Source of the DNA: Edolisoma coerulescens | Lineage: Eukaryota > Chordata > Aves > Passeriformes > Campephagidae | Length of the DNA stretch: 64,000 nt | Assembly: GCA_013397115.1 (NCBI GenBank) | Contig: VWZW01006244.1 | Coordinates: 62,001 to 126,000 of the forward strand | Direction: 5' to 3' | Shown: positions 24,241 through 33,711 of the stretch, piece by piece | Layout: every line of letters begins with the position of its first letter | How positions within the stretch are numbered: position 1 is the stretch's first letter | Program-made: the position numbers and the translations under genes | Notes under the pieces: model-generated | Databases searched by the model: none | The model's input: only the letters and a program-made list of their open reading frames with translations | Told to the model about the DNA's origin: nothing

Positions 24241-26494
24241 GCTCCCATGATGACCTCCTGTTGTGCCTTGCTCATCACTACTTTGCCTGTTTTCACTCCC
24301 TCAGAGAAGCTCACACACATTCCCTTCTGCTGACTCCCTTCAGTGGGGATGCAATTTCCACTGGAAGGATGATTCACACAATGTAATTTCTTTAAACAGC
24401 TGATCATGAATCACAAGGGGTTGCCAAAGGACATCTTTAGCTTATTTACCTGAGAAGAGGAAAGAACAAATTCTCTTCTTGTGCCAAGTGGAGCTGGAGC
24501 TCCAGGAAGAGGAGCTAGGTCAAGTAGGGAAAAGAGTTCTGAATTTATTGGTGACTGTACCCTTGACTTCAGGAGCAGTGGGATACTGGAGCCTTGCACC
24601 TGAACCATTCACTCTTTTAGTCGATTTTGTGTATCTAAAACATTCCCAGAGGAGCTGCAGGAGATGCATGATTGGATATTTCAAATAAATACCTTTTGAG
24701 GGTATTGAGTTCAGCAGCCTCCCATCCAGTCAGCTGGGATGGAATCTCCAGCACCTCAGCCCTCACTGGTGGCTGCTCTGACACCTTCCAGCATCCTGAG
24801 GTGCACAAGTCTGTGAGATATCCTCCTCTACATTTACTAAAAGGTAAAAGCAGTCACACAACAGGATACCTGCTGCTCTTCAGGTTCATGGTTTGAGTTC
24901 CTGCCTTTCAACACAGTGGTGAAGAGCTTTGTCTACCCATCAGGAATGTCCCAGTGGACCATAGCAAGAATTTAGGATACTGCATCCCCAGCTGTGGACA
25001 CAGTTCTCTGAGCAGAAATGTCTTTGAACAGTACAGCTCATTTACATGGCTAACCAGGGAACAAATGACTGCACTGTCTGCATCATACTCCCACCAGATC
25101 CTGTCCTCAGGAAGCAGGAATTGTCTCTTTCTGCCTGCTGGGAATCTGGTAGGTGGGAAGTGACTGAGGAGTATGCAGACCAGAGGGTCTCACCTGTCAC
25201 GAGGTATTTTCCAACCTCACACTGCACAAGAGAACTTTCCTTTCCTCTGGCTCTCCTTTGGATGCCCAGCACAGCTTGACCATCACACCAGAGGATCTGC
25301 AGGCCAGGCAGGCCTGGCAGGAGGGATCTCAGTGTGGGTGGGAGGCTGTGGCTTTATCCGGGGGCACTTCTTGTCCAGCAGAGCAGAACAAGCCACGTGG
25401 GTGAGCCTCAATATTCCAGGCTTGTCAAATCTGATCATGGAAAAGGGATTGATCTCATTAACCCTTAGAGGTCTAGAATGGAGAGAAACAGACACATTTA
25501 GGATACAGTTCCTTGGATCTTCTTTCAGTATCTCCTTGGGCTGGGATGGATCATGCCTCATATTCCAGTGGCTGCACTGATAACACCTGAACTTAATAGG
25601 AAGGGAGAGGTGCTTGGCCAGCTCAGATCCGGTTGTCCAGTTAATTAAATCAAACCTCAGGTGCCAAAATAAAAGAGCAAGGAGCTTCTAATAAAATACC
25701 TTTGACCCAGTCTCAGCAAGTATTCCTACAACCACCTCACCCTTGTAGGAGGATGGATGGATGGATGGATGGATGGATGGATGGATGGATGGATGGATGG
25801 ATGGATGGATGGATGGATGTCAAGGTCATCAGCAGGAACTCACGCTTTGCCCTCAGGAAGCCTCCTCCTGCCCCCCTCAGTGCCTCACACCAGCCAAGAG
25901 GATGGTTATTGTGCTTTACACACACTTAAATAACAAAGACCTATTTAACAGACTGCTCAGGAGGATAACAATAAAACACCATTTGCCTGGAAGTGGCTTA
26001 ATTGTTTTTCTACTCATAAAAATGGACTTCTTTGGGGAACAAAGTTCTTGGACAGCCTCTCCTCACTACTTCAGTAGGAAACCTGATACTAAAATCAGCT
26101 GAGATCATCTAAGGCAGTCCAACTGCTGCTGGATATGGGCCACTAGATGATTCTCTTGGCCCACTGCCCTTCTCCTGGGAAAGATAGGGAGCAGATGTTG
26201 GATCAGCACATAATAATTGAACACCTGGGAGTCTTCTTCCATGCTTAGCAAGCTAAGGCAACATCTCACTGCGAGGCTTTTGAGGTAGGACTGACATAAA
26301 TTCTGGAAGTTTTGAGAGAACACAGATAGGGTTTTGGTTTTGTTTTCTTGTGGGTTTTTCGGAGTGGGGCAGAGGTTCTTGAAGTCCGCAGAGTGAATAT
26401 AGATGCTTTTTTGTGGGAAGAACAAACATTTTGCAGTGGAGTTTTTTTTGTCCTACATAATGTAATGCTCTTCATTATTGAGTGCACCCTCCGG
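24241..26494. other. No gene seen between ancient repeat and CR1
   Basis: GC is a little higher at 25,050-25,560, but frames there (for example the minus frame at 25,283-25,561) match nothing. Contains the GGAT microsatellite. Confidence 0.55.
25749..25819. repeat. (GGAT)n microsatellite
   Basis: About 17 nearly perfect GGAT units. Frames through it read MDGWMDGW on one strand and HPSIHPSI on the other; neither is coding. Confidence 0.98.
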
Positions 26495-27385
26495 AATTTT
26501 GCCAGTGACACTGATCTGGTGGTGTGGTGGACACGCTGGAGGGAAGGGATGGATCCAAAGAGGCCTGGGCAGGCTGGAGAGGAGGGTCTGTGCAAACCTC
26601 TTGGAGTGCAACAAGGCCCAGTTCAAGGTGCTGCACCTGGGTTGGGATTATTCCAAGCACAAATACAGGTCAGGCAGGGAATGGAAGGAAAGCAGCCCTG
26701 AGGAGAAGGACTTGTGGGTGTTGGTGGATGAGAGGCTGGACATGACCCAGCACCGAGCACGACCAGCCCAGGAAGTCAGTTGTGCCCTGGCTGCATCAAA
26801 AGAAGTGTGGGCAGCAAGATGAGGGAGGTGATTCTGCCCCTTCACTCTGCTCTGGTGAATCCCCACCTGGACTGCTGCGTCCAGCTCTGGGATCTCCAAC
26901 ACAAGAAGGATGTGGACTTGTGGAGAGAGTCCAGGGGAGGCCACAAATTTGATCAAAGGGCTGAGCCCCTCTGCTCTGGAGCCAGGCTGGGAGAGCTGGG
27001 GGTGCTCACCTGGAGAAGAGAAGGCTCCAGGGAGACCTCAGAGCCCCTTCCAGGGCCTAAAGGGGCTCCAGGAGAGCTGGAGAGGGACTTTGGAAAACAA
27101 CATGAAGTGATGGGACAAAGAGGAATGGCTTTAAACTGAAAGAAGGCAGGATTAGATGGGGTATTAGGAAGAAATTTTTTCAGTGAGGGTGGTGAGGCCC
27201 TGGCACAGGGTGCCCAGAGAAGCTGTGGCTGCCCCTGGATCCCTGGAAGCGTCCAAGGCCAGGCTGGATGGAGCTTGGAGCCACTTGGGATAGAGGAAGG
27301 TGTTCCTTCCCCTGGCAGGGGGTTGGAAGAGGATGATCTCTAAGGCCCCTTCCAACATAAATCATTCTATGATTCTACAATCTTT
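26495..27385 (+). mobile_element. CR1 LINE fragment, RT C-terminus to 3' end
   Basis: The longest CR1 copy here (about 890 bp). It starts at the RT catalytic loop, read as FASDTDL (first catalytic Asp changed to Ser), and continues through VVDTLEGRDG-like and EKDLWVLVDERLDM sequence. The conserved 3' region follows: GGAGAAGAGAAGGCTCCAGG, GAGGCCCTGGCACAGGGTGC and the tail ATCATTCTATGATTCTACAA. It overlaps the part already present in the copy at 23,040, so the two are separate insertions and not halves of one element. Confidence 0.93.
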
Positions 27386-27902
27386 AATTTGTTTTCTCTC
27401 TTCTCTTATCTACTAAAGTTACCAAGAGCTGTGAGATGTGACTAGAGAAGATGGGAGAGATGGAGGAAAACGTCCAAAGGAAAGCTTTGAAAGTTCTGGT
27501 TGATTCTTTAGTCTGCTCCATGGTGCTGGAACAAAACCAGAGCTGAGTGCATTCACAGCATGTCTGTACAAGGTTTTCTCCAGAGGAGGCATCCGAGCAG
27601 CCACAGGGCTGTGACTGTGCCAAGGGACTGGAGCTGGACTGGCTGGGCTGCTGCTTCTGCTGTGGGGCTGTGCCCCCCAGGCTCCTGCACGTGGGCCCAG
27701 AGCCACAGGGGCAGAACAGTAACTGGGACAGGGCTTTTCACGCTGGGCAGGGAATGGATTTAGTTGAATTTATGACAAAATTTTGTTTTTTTCTCTCCTT
27801 TGTTTAAAGGAATTAGGGTGAAGGCAAGGAGGATCTGAAATTAATTCATGTGCTATGGGAAATTGAAGATGGGAGATGCAGAAAATGAAGGGGAAAGGGT
27901 AA

Positions 27903-28276
27903 AAACCTGGAGAAAAGGAGGCTTGGGAGAGACCTTATCACTCTCTACAACTCCTTGACAGGAGGTTGTAGCCAGGTGGAGGTCAATCTCTTCTCCCTGG
28001 CAACGAGCCCCAGGACAGGAGGAAATGTCCTCAAGATGTGCCAGGGGAGGTTCAGGTTGGACATCAGGAAGAATTTCTTCACTGAAAGGGTGGTCAAGCA
28101 TTGGAATGGGCTGCCCAGGGAAGTGGTGGACTCTCCTTCCCAGGAGGTGTCCAAGGAATGACTGGATGTGGCACTCAGTGCTCTGTTTAGCTGACAAGGG
28201 GGTGTTTGGTCAAAGGTCGGAATCAATGATCTCAGAGGTCTTTTCCAACTTGAATGATTCTCTGATCCTATGAAAA
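27903..28276 (+). mobile_element. CR1 LINE fragment, 3' end
   Basis: AAAAGGAGGCTTGGGAGAGA, CAAGATGTGCCAGGGGAGGT, GAATTTCTTCACTGAAAGGG and GTTTGGTCAAAGGTCGGAAT, ending CTTGAATGATTCTCTGATCC. Its right end marks where the unique part of the signal-peptide-like minus ORF begins. Confidence 0.93.
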
Positions 28277-28496
28277 AATAAGAAGAGGAAAGGGCTTCCA
28301 CAACAGGAAGAGTAGTCGTAGGTATGTCATGGAACTTCAGGGTAATTAGAAGAACCTCATTAACAGACAGCTGCTCTTCCAGAATTTGGGTAAGGATGTG
28401 GGCATCCAGCATCTCAAATTCTTGGCACGGATCTGTGGGGCCCGAGAGCAGCGCGGTTAACAGCAGCAAAATCAGCGTGGGGGGAAATGTCTCCAT
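28275..28496 (-). CDS. Candidate secretory-type ORF fragment, unrecognised
   Basis: On the minus strand, ATG at 28,496 opens METFPPTLILLLLTALLSGP, a textbook-looking signal peptide with its hydrophobic core at about residues 7-17. An acidic/hydrophobic stretch follows (QEFEMLDAHILTQILEEQL). After about 74 codons the frame runs into the antisense of a plus-strand CR1 copy (27,903-28,276) and continues by chance to 27,945. I see no good splice donor in the unique part and Kozak support is weak (C at -3, G at +4). It could be a chance hydrophobic ORF, a decayed gene, or the start of a divergent gene sharing the CpG-island promoter about 0.8 kb to the right. No family recognised. Confidence 0.15.
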
Positions 28497-29328
28497 GGGC
28501 TATCCTGGCAGAGGACCCCTCTGGGCCTGCTGTGGATGCTCAGGCTCCTTTAGTGGTCATTTTCCAGCTCTGCAGAGCCTCCCCTCGAGCACTGTGCAGA
28601 AGGGAGCAGTGCCTGGATGCTTTTGTGCGGGGGACTCGTGCCACCCAGCTCTTCTGCAGGTAGTGGACAAGGAACCAGCTGGACACCCCTTCCCCTCTCC
28701 GCAGCCATCCCAGCCCTTCCTACAGCTCCCCTCCACTGGTTTTCCAGCAACAAGTGCCACTCCTGCGCTGCTGTTCCAGGGATCCCGTCGCTGGGTAGCT
28801 CTGTGGCGATGCAGGACAGTGCAGTGTTCCTGTGCAGTCACTTCCCTCCCTGGGTGTGCATCTGCTGTGGGAGGGGAGAGAATCCTTTCCCCAAGCTCAG
28901 AGGGCTCAGCCTGGGCACAGGCCACCTGCCCATCTGCAAATCCCATCTGCAAAGGGTGCTCGATAGCGGGAATTCCTGCTCTGCTCCCCCTTGGTTCCCC
29001 TCCCTGACAACTCCAGCTACTTTATGGCTTGTCTTTGCAATCAACTCTGCAGGTCCGGGAGAAACTGGCTCCCTTCATCCTCCTTCGCACAGCCCCCTCT
29101 CCCTCCCAGCAACGAGGCCATCCTCCTTCAGATCGCCGTGTGCTGCTGACCCTGTCACAGTCATGAAATAAGAAATAAAAATTTCTGGGACATCAGGAAC
29201 AGGGCTAAGGTGACACGGTGAAGGCAGAATTGGGGGAGGCGGGAGAAGCGGAAAAAAAAAAGGGGGGGGGAAAGGGTGCTCGATTTAAGAAATTTGATTT
29301 GAATAATTCCCTCCTCCCTCTCCGCCTC

Positions 29329-29333
29329 ATTGG
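29329..29333 (-). promoter_or_regulatory. Inverted CCAAT box (NF-Y type), distal
   Basis: ATTGG in CCTCATTGGTTTC, the reverse complement of CCAAT, 50 bp upstream of a second copy. Paired inverted CCAAT boxes upstream of a CpG-island start site are a common NF-Y arrangement. Confidence 0.35.
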
Positions 29334-29378
29334 TTTCTTTTTCTCCTCCATATTAATGAGAGCAGCCAAGGAGAAGCT

Positions 29379-29383
29379 ATTGG
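29379..29383 (-). promoter_or_regulatory. Inverted CCAAT box (NF-Y type), proximal
   Basis: ATTGGC (GCCAAT on the minus strand) within GCTATTGGCTCC. It fits the NF-Y consensus better than the distal copy. Confidence 0.4.
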
Positions 29384-29572
29384 CTCCGTATCGCTTTCCC
29401 TTTGCTCAGGCACTCGGGGGAGGAGGTGTTTGCATTTCTCCGCAGGACCAGCTCGCTTTGCAGAGCATTGTCTGGGTACAGAATCACACACAAGCACAGA
29501 GGCAGGGGCGAGCGCACCGGAGCATCTCACCCCGGCACAGCACCGCAGCCAGCCTGAGCACCCCTCTCGTCC

Positions 29573-29586
29573 CCCGCCCCGCCCCG
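29573..29586 (-). promoter_or_regulatory. GC box / Sp1-type site
   Basis: CCCGCCCCGCCCC is a double CCGCCC core, the reverse complement of GGGCGG. It lies between the CCAAT boxes and the candidate first exon. Confidence 0.4.
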
Positions 29587-29603
29587 AGCACCGACAGCCA
29601 CCC

Positions 29604-29646
29604 CTAAAAAAAGAAAAAGAAAACAAAAANTTTTTTTTTTTTTTTT
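29604..29646. repeat. A-rich / N / T-run junction (single-N gap)
   Basis: An A-rich stretch (29,604-29,629), a single N at 29,630 and a T-run (29,631-29,646) lie on the left flank of the CpG core. Homopolymers of opposite strand sense meeting at one N suggest an assembly join or unresolved base rather than natural sequence. Confidence 0.8.
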
Positions 29647-29689
29647 GATTTAGCGATGGCAAATTCCTTCACGGCCAGGAGCTGGCCCA

Positions 29690-29907
29690 TCCCCTGAGCA
29701 AAGGCAGCTTGGACATGACCGGCAGACGAGGGAGGAGGAATTTGGATTCCCTTCGGAGGCGCCGACCCCTCCTCCGGCCGGGGAGAGCGCGGCCGCGGCC
29801 GCTCGGAGCCAGCGCGGGCAGCGCGGCCGGACCGGCTCCCCGCGGCCACTGTCCCCCCGCGGGGATGCGGCATCTCCAGCATCGCCGGGACGAGCCCTGC
29901 TGCAATG
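29690..29907 (+). other. Probable first exon (CpG-island, largely 5' UTR) of the plus-strand gene
   Basis: Within the CpG island a consensus donor, CAATG|GTGAGT, has its GT at 29,908-29,909. This makes a plus-strand first exon ending at 29,907 plausible. The 5' limit (transcription start) cannot be seen; 29,690 is only a nominal edge just after the T-run. Joined to the acceptor at 60,819, an ATG at 29,715 would read 66 codons and stop at the TGA at 60,824, and an internal ATG at 29,865 shares that frame. This would be an upstream ORF rather than the main protein. Linking this exon to the exon at 60,819 is inference from orientation, position and the absence of a better partner in between. Confidence 0.4.
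29715..29907 (+). other. Candidate upstream ORF in exon 1 (spliced to stop in exon 2)
   Basis: The ATG at 29,715 opens 64 codons plus one base before the donor at 29,908. If spliced to 60,819 the frame continues GAG ATC TGA and ends. The peptide is Arg/Pro/Gly/Ala-rich, as expected for translation of CpG-island DNA, and has no recognisable domain. If the transcription start lies upstream of 29,715, this uORF could lower translation of the signal-peptide ORF. Without a mapped start site this stays speculative. Confidence 0.2.
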
Positions 29908-32900
29908 GTGAGTCCTTCCCCGGCCTCCCCCCGCTCCTCCCGGGGCAGCCCCATCCATCCCCCGAGCCCGGGGATGCCGCAGCCGGCGAGGGAAAGGAAC
30001 GGGCGGCTTGGCTGCGAGTGACATTGATTTACCGGCTCGTCCCTCGGCGTCCCCAGGTCCTGGGAATACTTCTGTAGGAGGGAATTGCATGCGGGCTTCC
30101 AGCCTTCGGCGGGCTCGGAGGATGCGTCCTCCCGATAGATGTGGTTCTTTGCAAACAAATCAATCTCCCTTTGCAGGCGGTGACAGGTTACGGCGCTCGG
30201 TATGGGAAACACGTCTGGTTTTAACACAATATGGCTGGTAAATAAAACCTGATTGCTAACAGCCCCGCCGCTGCTGTCGGCATTTCCGAGCTCAAGGCTC
30301 CCGATGCAGCTCTGCATCTTCACCTGCCGCAGAAACTCTGATTCACCCTTCAAGCAGTGCAGCAGGACTCGCTTGTTTTTACTGAGGGGTAGCAGGGAAA
30401 AACTGCGGTTACTGTGCCTTTGACCTCTGCTCGCGTGCCTCTGGGCACTTCTCCTTATCAGTGTTTGAACAGCTGGTTCTAACAATACCATCTTCATGCA
30501 GAGCACATCTCCAGGCAGGGGGATGGCACACAGGACAGGCTCTTTTCCTCTGTGCTCTGAATTTAGGATGTGCAGCGTTCAGGTATGTGCTGGAATCTGA
30601 GGAGTTTACAGCCAGGGAGAGAACCAGAATGCAATAATGCAGCTTGCTGTGCAGAACTGGAAAATGCACGGCAAAAAAAGGGAGATTTGATTAGTGGCAC
30701 ACTGGTGTTTATGGCTACATGATCATCCCACTTACACAGCAGCAGGTCTGGAAGAACTCCCTGGGAGTCAGTGGATTTCTTCTGCATCTGATCTGCAGGT
30801 AAACAGAGTCTGGCCTTTAGCTTGAAGGATGTTTTGGAGTAGCACTCTTGGAGGTTGCTATAATAGGAAGAAAGTCTTAACTAAAGTGAATAAGGCAGCA
30901 AAGTGACGTGATTCTTTCCCAGGGAATTATCAATTACCATCCGTCTGGTGCATGTTAATTACAGTGCAAGCGGTGGACTGGTACAGCAATGTGTAACTGA
31001 AGCAGCTTGTTGGATTTTTTTATTTAATCTGTTGGAGTCAAAAAAACAACAAATGGATTTGCACTCGCTGTTATTTGGATACACAGCCCCCTCACTCCTC
31101 TGCTCAGCCTATGCAGCACTGGTCAGGTACAGCAGGGAAATGCTTCCATGGCTAATCCCAGGGAATGTTTGATTACTGAAGGTTAATTATAGCACAGAGC
31201 CAAACTCCTGAAAGTGCTCCTGGTGTAGCTGCAGAAAAAGAAGGTGTCATACAAGCATCTCTGGCTGATGCCAAACACCCTGGAGCTGGCTTGGAAGAAG
31301 TTGTCCTGTAGGATGGGTAAGGCAACGCCGCTCCCATTTGGTGAATGATTAAGGAATGCTGATCAGGGCAATAAGGGGAGTTGGATTAAAGTTGATGTGT
31401 CTGCTTGTGTGTGGGTTGTGGTCTTCCACCTTTATTCCCACCTGTTTCCATGTGCTGTGGGCCAGGGTTGCTGCTTTGCTGTCATTCAGGACAGCTCCAG
31501 CTGATCTGGTTTTGTCCCGGCCATTTATCCCGGACATCGCGGAGCGGAAGGTTTCTGCTGTTTTGTTCTCTCCAACCAAAGGCGTGTGTGAGTGGCTGGG
31601 AGGATAACCATGGGCACTGCACAGCCTTCAAGGTCACGGGGGGCTTTCTTGTGTGATAAATACACTTATTTCTCTTTAAACACGCTTTGTGATCGCTCCT
31701 TGGCTTTAGCTTTCCATCGTCCTTTGGGGTCTCTGCGGGAAATTGGAGGGCTCTTTCCTCACTGTGGGTTTAAGATGTCTGCTCTTGGCACTGTGGTGCC
31801 ACAGCCTCACGGAGCTGCCCAGACCTGCTGCTGTCGGTGTTTGTCAGGCTCGCAAACACGGAGGCAGGAGCTCTGTTGTGGGATGCTACCAGGCAGAGAA
31901 AACCTGAGATTTCTGAGCTTGTGGGCTGCGCTGCTGAGCACATTCAGACCTTTATTCATCACTTCTCTCCTCCTTTGGCTGGCTGAGGCGGCATCCTGGA
32001 GATATTTTTTCCTGGGGTTGAGTTCCATATGTGCCTGTGCCTTTGCTAAGTTGAGCCCCGTGTCCCGGAGCTGATTCATTCCAATGTAGCAGATTTTGTT
32101 TGCCTTTCCTTCCCTCTGAGCACACTTAGTACAAACAGTCTAATTCCTAAATTAGCTCAGATTATCTTTTAATGAAACTAGAGTATCTGAGTTAAGAAGC
32201 ACTGAGAAAAAGTGAACTCAGGGCAGAATCATGCTGCAACTCATGCCTGGTGGAGAAACCTGCACAAATATCAGGTCTGGTGGTTAGTCCTGATTTAACA
32301 GAGAAATTTCTTATTTGCCACTGTTCCCAGGAGAGGAAAACTGATCTGAGGATATGGAAGTCAGTGGAGATACTGAATTTTATTTCACCCAATTCTTTGG
32401 CCCAGAGAGTGCAGCCGCAATCTTTAAGTCAATGAAGTGAATTTTTTTGTTGGCTTGTGTTTCCTTGTTTCCATTTCCTCTGCTCCTTTCACATCCAGCC
32501 AATCCCATACCATCTGTGCTTCGGCACACACTGCAGTCAACAGGATTTCGGAGTGAATTTTCCACATCAGGACAGAAGTGGAACAGCTCTGCTGAAAGGG
32601 ATGTAAATGCAGCAGTGAGGAGCTCTCTCTTTTTTGCTATCCACAACTCCAAAGTCATCTTTGCTGACACCGTCTCGTCAGGGTGAGCTGTGGCACCACT
32701 GAAGCTGGCTGTTCAGAGTATCCCTGAGGAGACTTTCCCAGTTCCCTTGGTGCTGAACTTGTTCTCTTCTTAAGGAATGCTTTGCATACAGAAAGGTGTT
32801 TGGTAGTTTTCCACAACGCTAACAAGCACTAGGATTCCTGTGTCTCTCGTGGCTGCTGAAACACTGTTTGGATTGTGATTGAGGGGGCACAAATATATGG

Positions 32901-33686
32901 GAAAAAGGCAGATTTTTTTTTTCAGAAGCTTCATGGCAGAATGTCCACCCGTCGCCCCATTGCTTTGCTGGTGTTTTATCCTCTGGCCACCTTTTGCTCT
33001 CTCCATTTATTATCTGTCGTCTTAGGCTTGCACTTTTACCTGCACAAGGCAAACTGGGAATGAGTATAAAACTCCCTGGGTTGTTCAAGCCTTGTTTATG
33101 TAACTCACTGCAGCTCAGTGATTGTGTCCCCCTGCAAGCTCATCTCCTGAGCAGCTGGACTGATAATTTCAGGCTTGAACTTCTCAGGATGAGCTAAACC
33201 ATTCCATCTCCTAAAGAGAAGGTGGAAGCATCACCACACAGAGGGTTTGAAGCCAGCATGGCTGTTGTGCTGAGGAATATTCCCTCGGAAAGGGTCCTGC
33301 GGAAATACGCAGCTGCAGGGACTTTTCTTTGCTGCTCTGAGTCCAGGCTGCTGTTGAATAAAAATTCTTCAGTTTATGTGCCCTGGAGACACCCTGACAG
33401 TCTCATCCCTGCTCATTCAGGTGTCATATTTTACTTCTTGATAGAGAGCAATGATCTGAAACTTCTTTGATCTACTTAATTGCCATCATTTTTAAAAGAA
33501 AAAGTTTTAAAAGGTGGAAAAAACTCTGCTTAATGCAATTGTTAAAAAAACCCAAACCAAAAGAAGCACCAAAATACCCAAGAAATAACTCAATAGTTTG
33601 TTAATGTAGTTCATAATTCATTCTAAGTCTGAGAGAAAAGGGGATTCATATGTCAAGTTCTTCTTAATGATAATTATGGCAACAGC

Positions 33687-33711
33687 AATAATAATAATAA
33701 TAATAATAATT
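33687..33711. repeat. (AAT)n microsatellite
   Basis: About eight AAT units (CAATAATAATAATAATAATA). Short and perfect. Confidence 0.95.

Larger units (their letters stand above)
29320..30140. promoter_or_regulatory. CpG-island promoter
   Basis: The only clearly CpG-rich block in the window. CpG density rises from about 29,490 (GCGAGCGCACCGG), peaks at 29,750-29,890 with overlapping GCGGCCGC sites, and falls off after about 30,130. Its left shoulder holds two inverted CCAAT motifs (ATTGG at 29,329 and 29,379) and a GC box (CCCGCCCCGCCCC near 29,573-29,585). CpG islands mark most housekeeping and developmental promoters in vertebrates. With the CCAAT boxes on the left and the donor at 29,908 on the right, plus-strand transcription is favoured, though such islands often fire in both directions. 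Confidence 0.7.

Noticed and set aside
25702..26102. Repetitive MDGW and HPSI proteins
   Set aside because: Translations of the GGAT tetranucleotide repeat.
23040..27385. The two RT-containing CR1 pieces as halves of one interrupted element
   Set aside because: Both contain the same RT loop region, so they overlap in the consensus and must be separate insertions.
28324..29007. 227-codon plus frame
   Set aside because: Opposite strand of the signal-peptide-like ORF and a moderately GC-rich stretch; Cys/Ser/Pro-rich composition without domain, no splice or promoter support.
29604..30506. 300-codon minus-strand open frame across the CpG island
   Set aside because: GC-rich islands have few stop codons, the frame crosses the N, no domain is visible, and the start lies in non-coding-looking DNA. 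Kept only as a curiosity.
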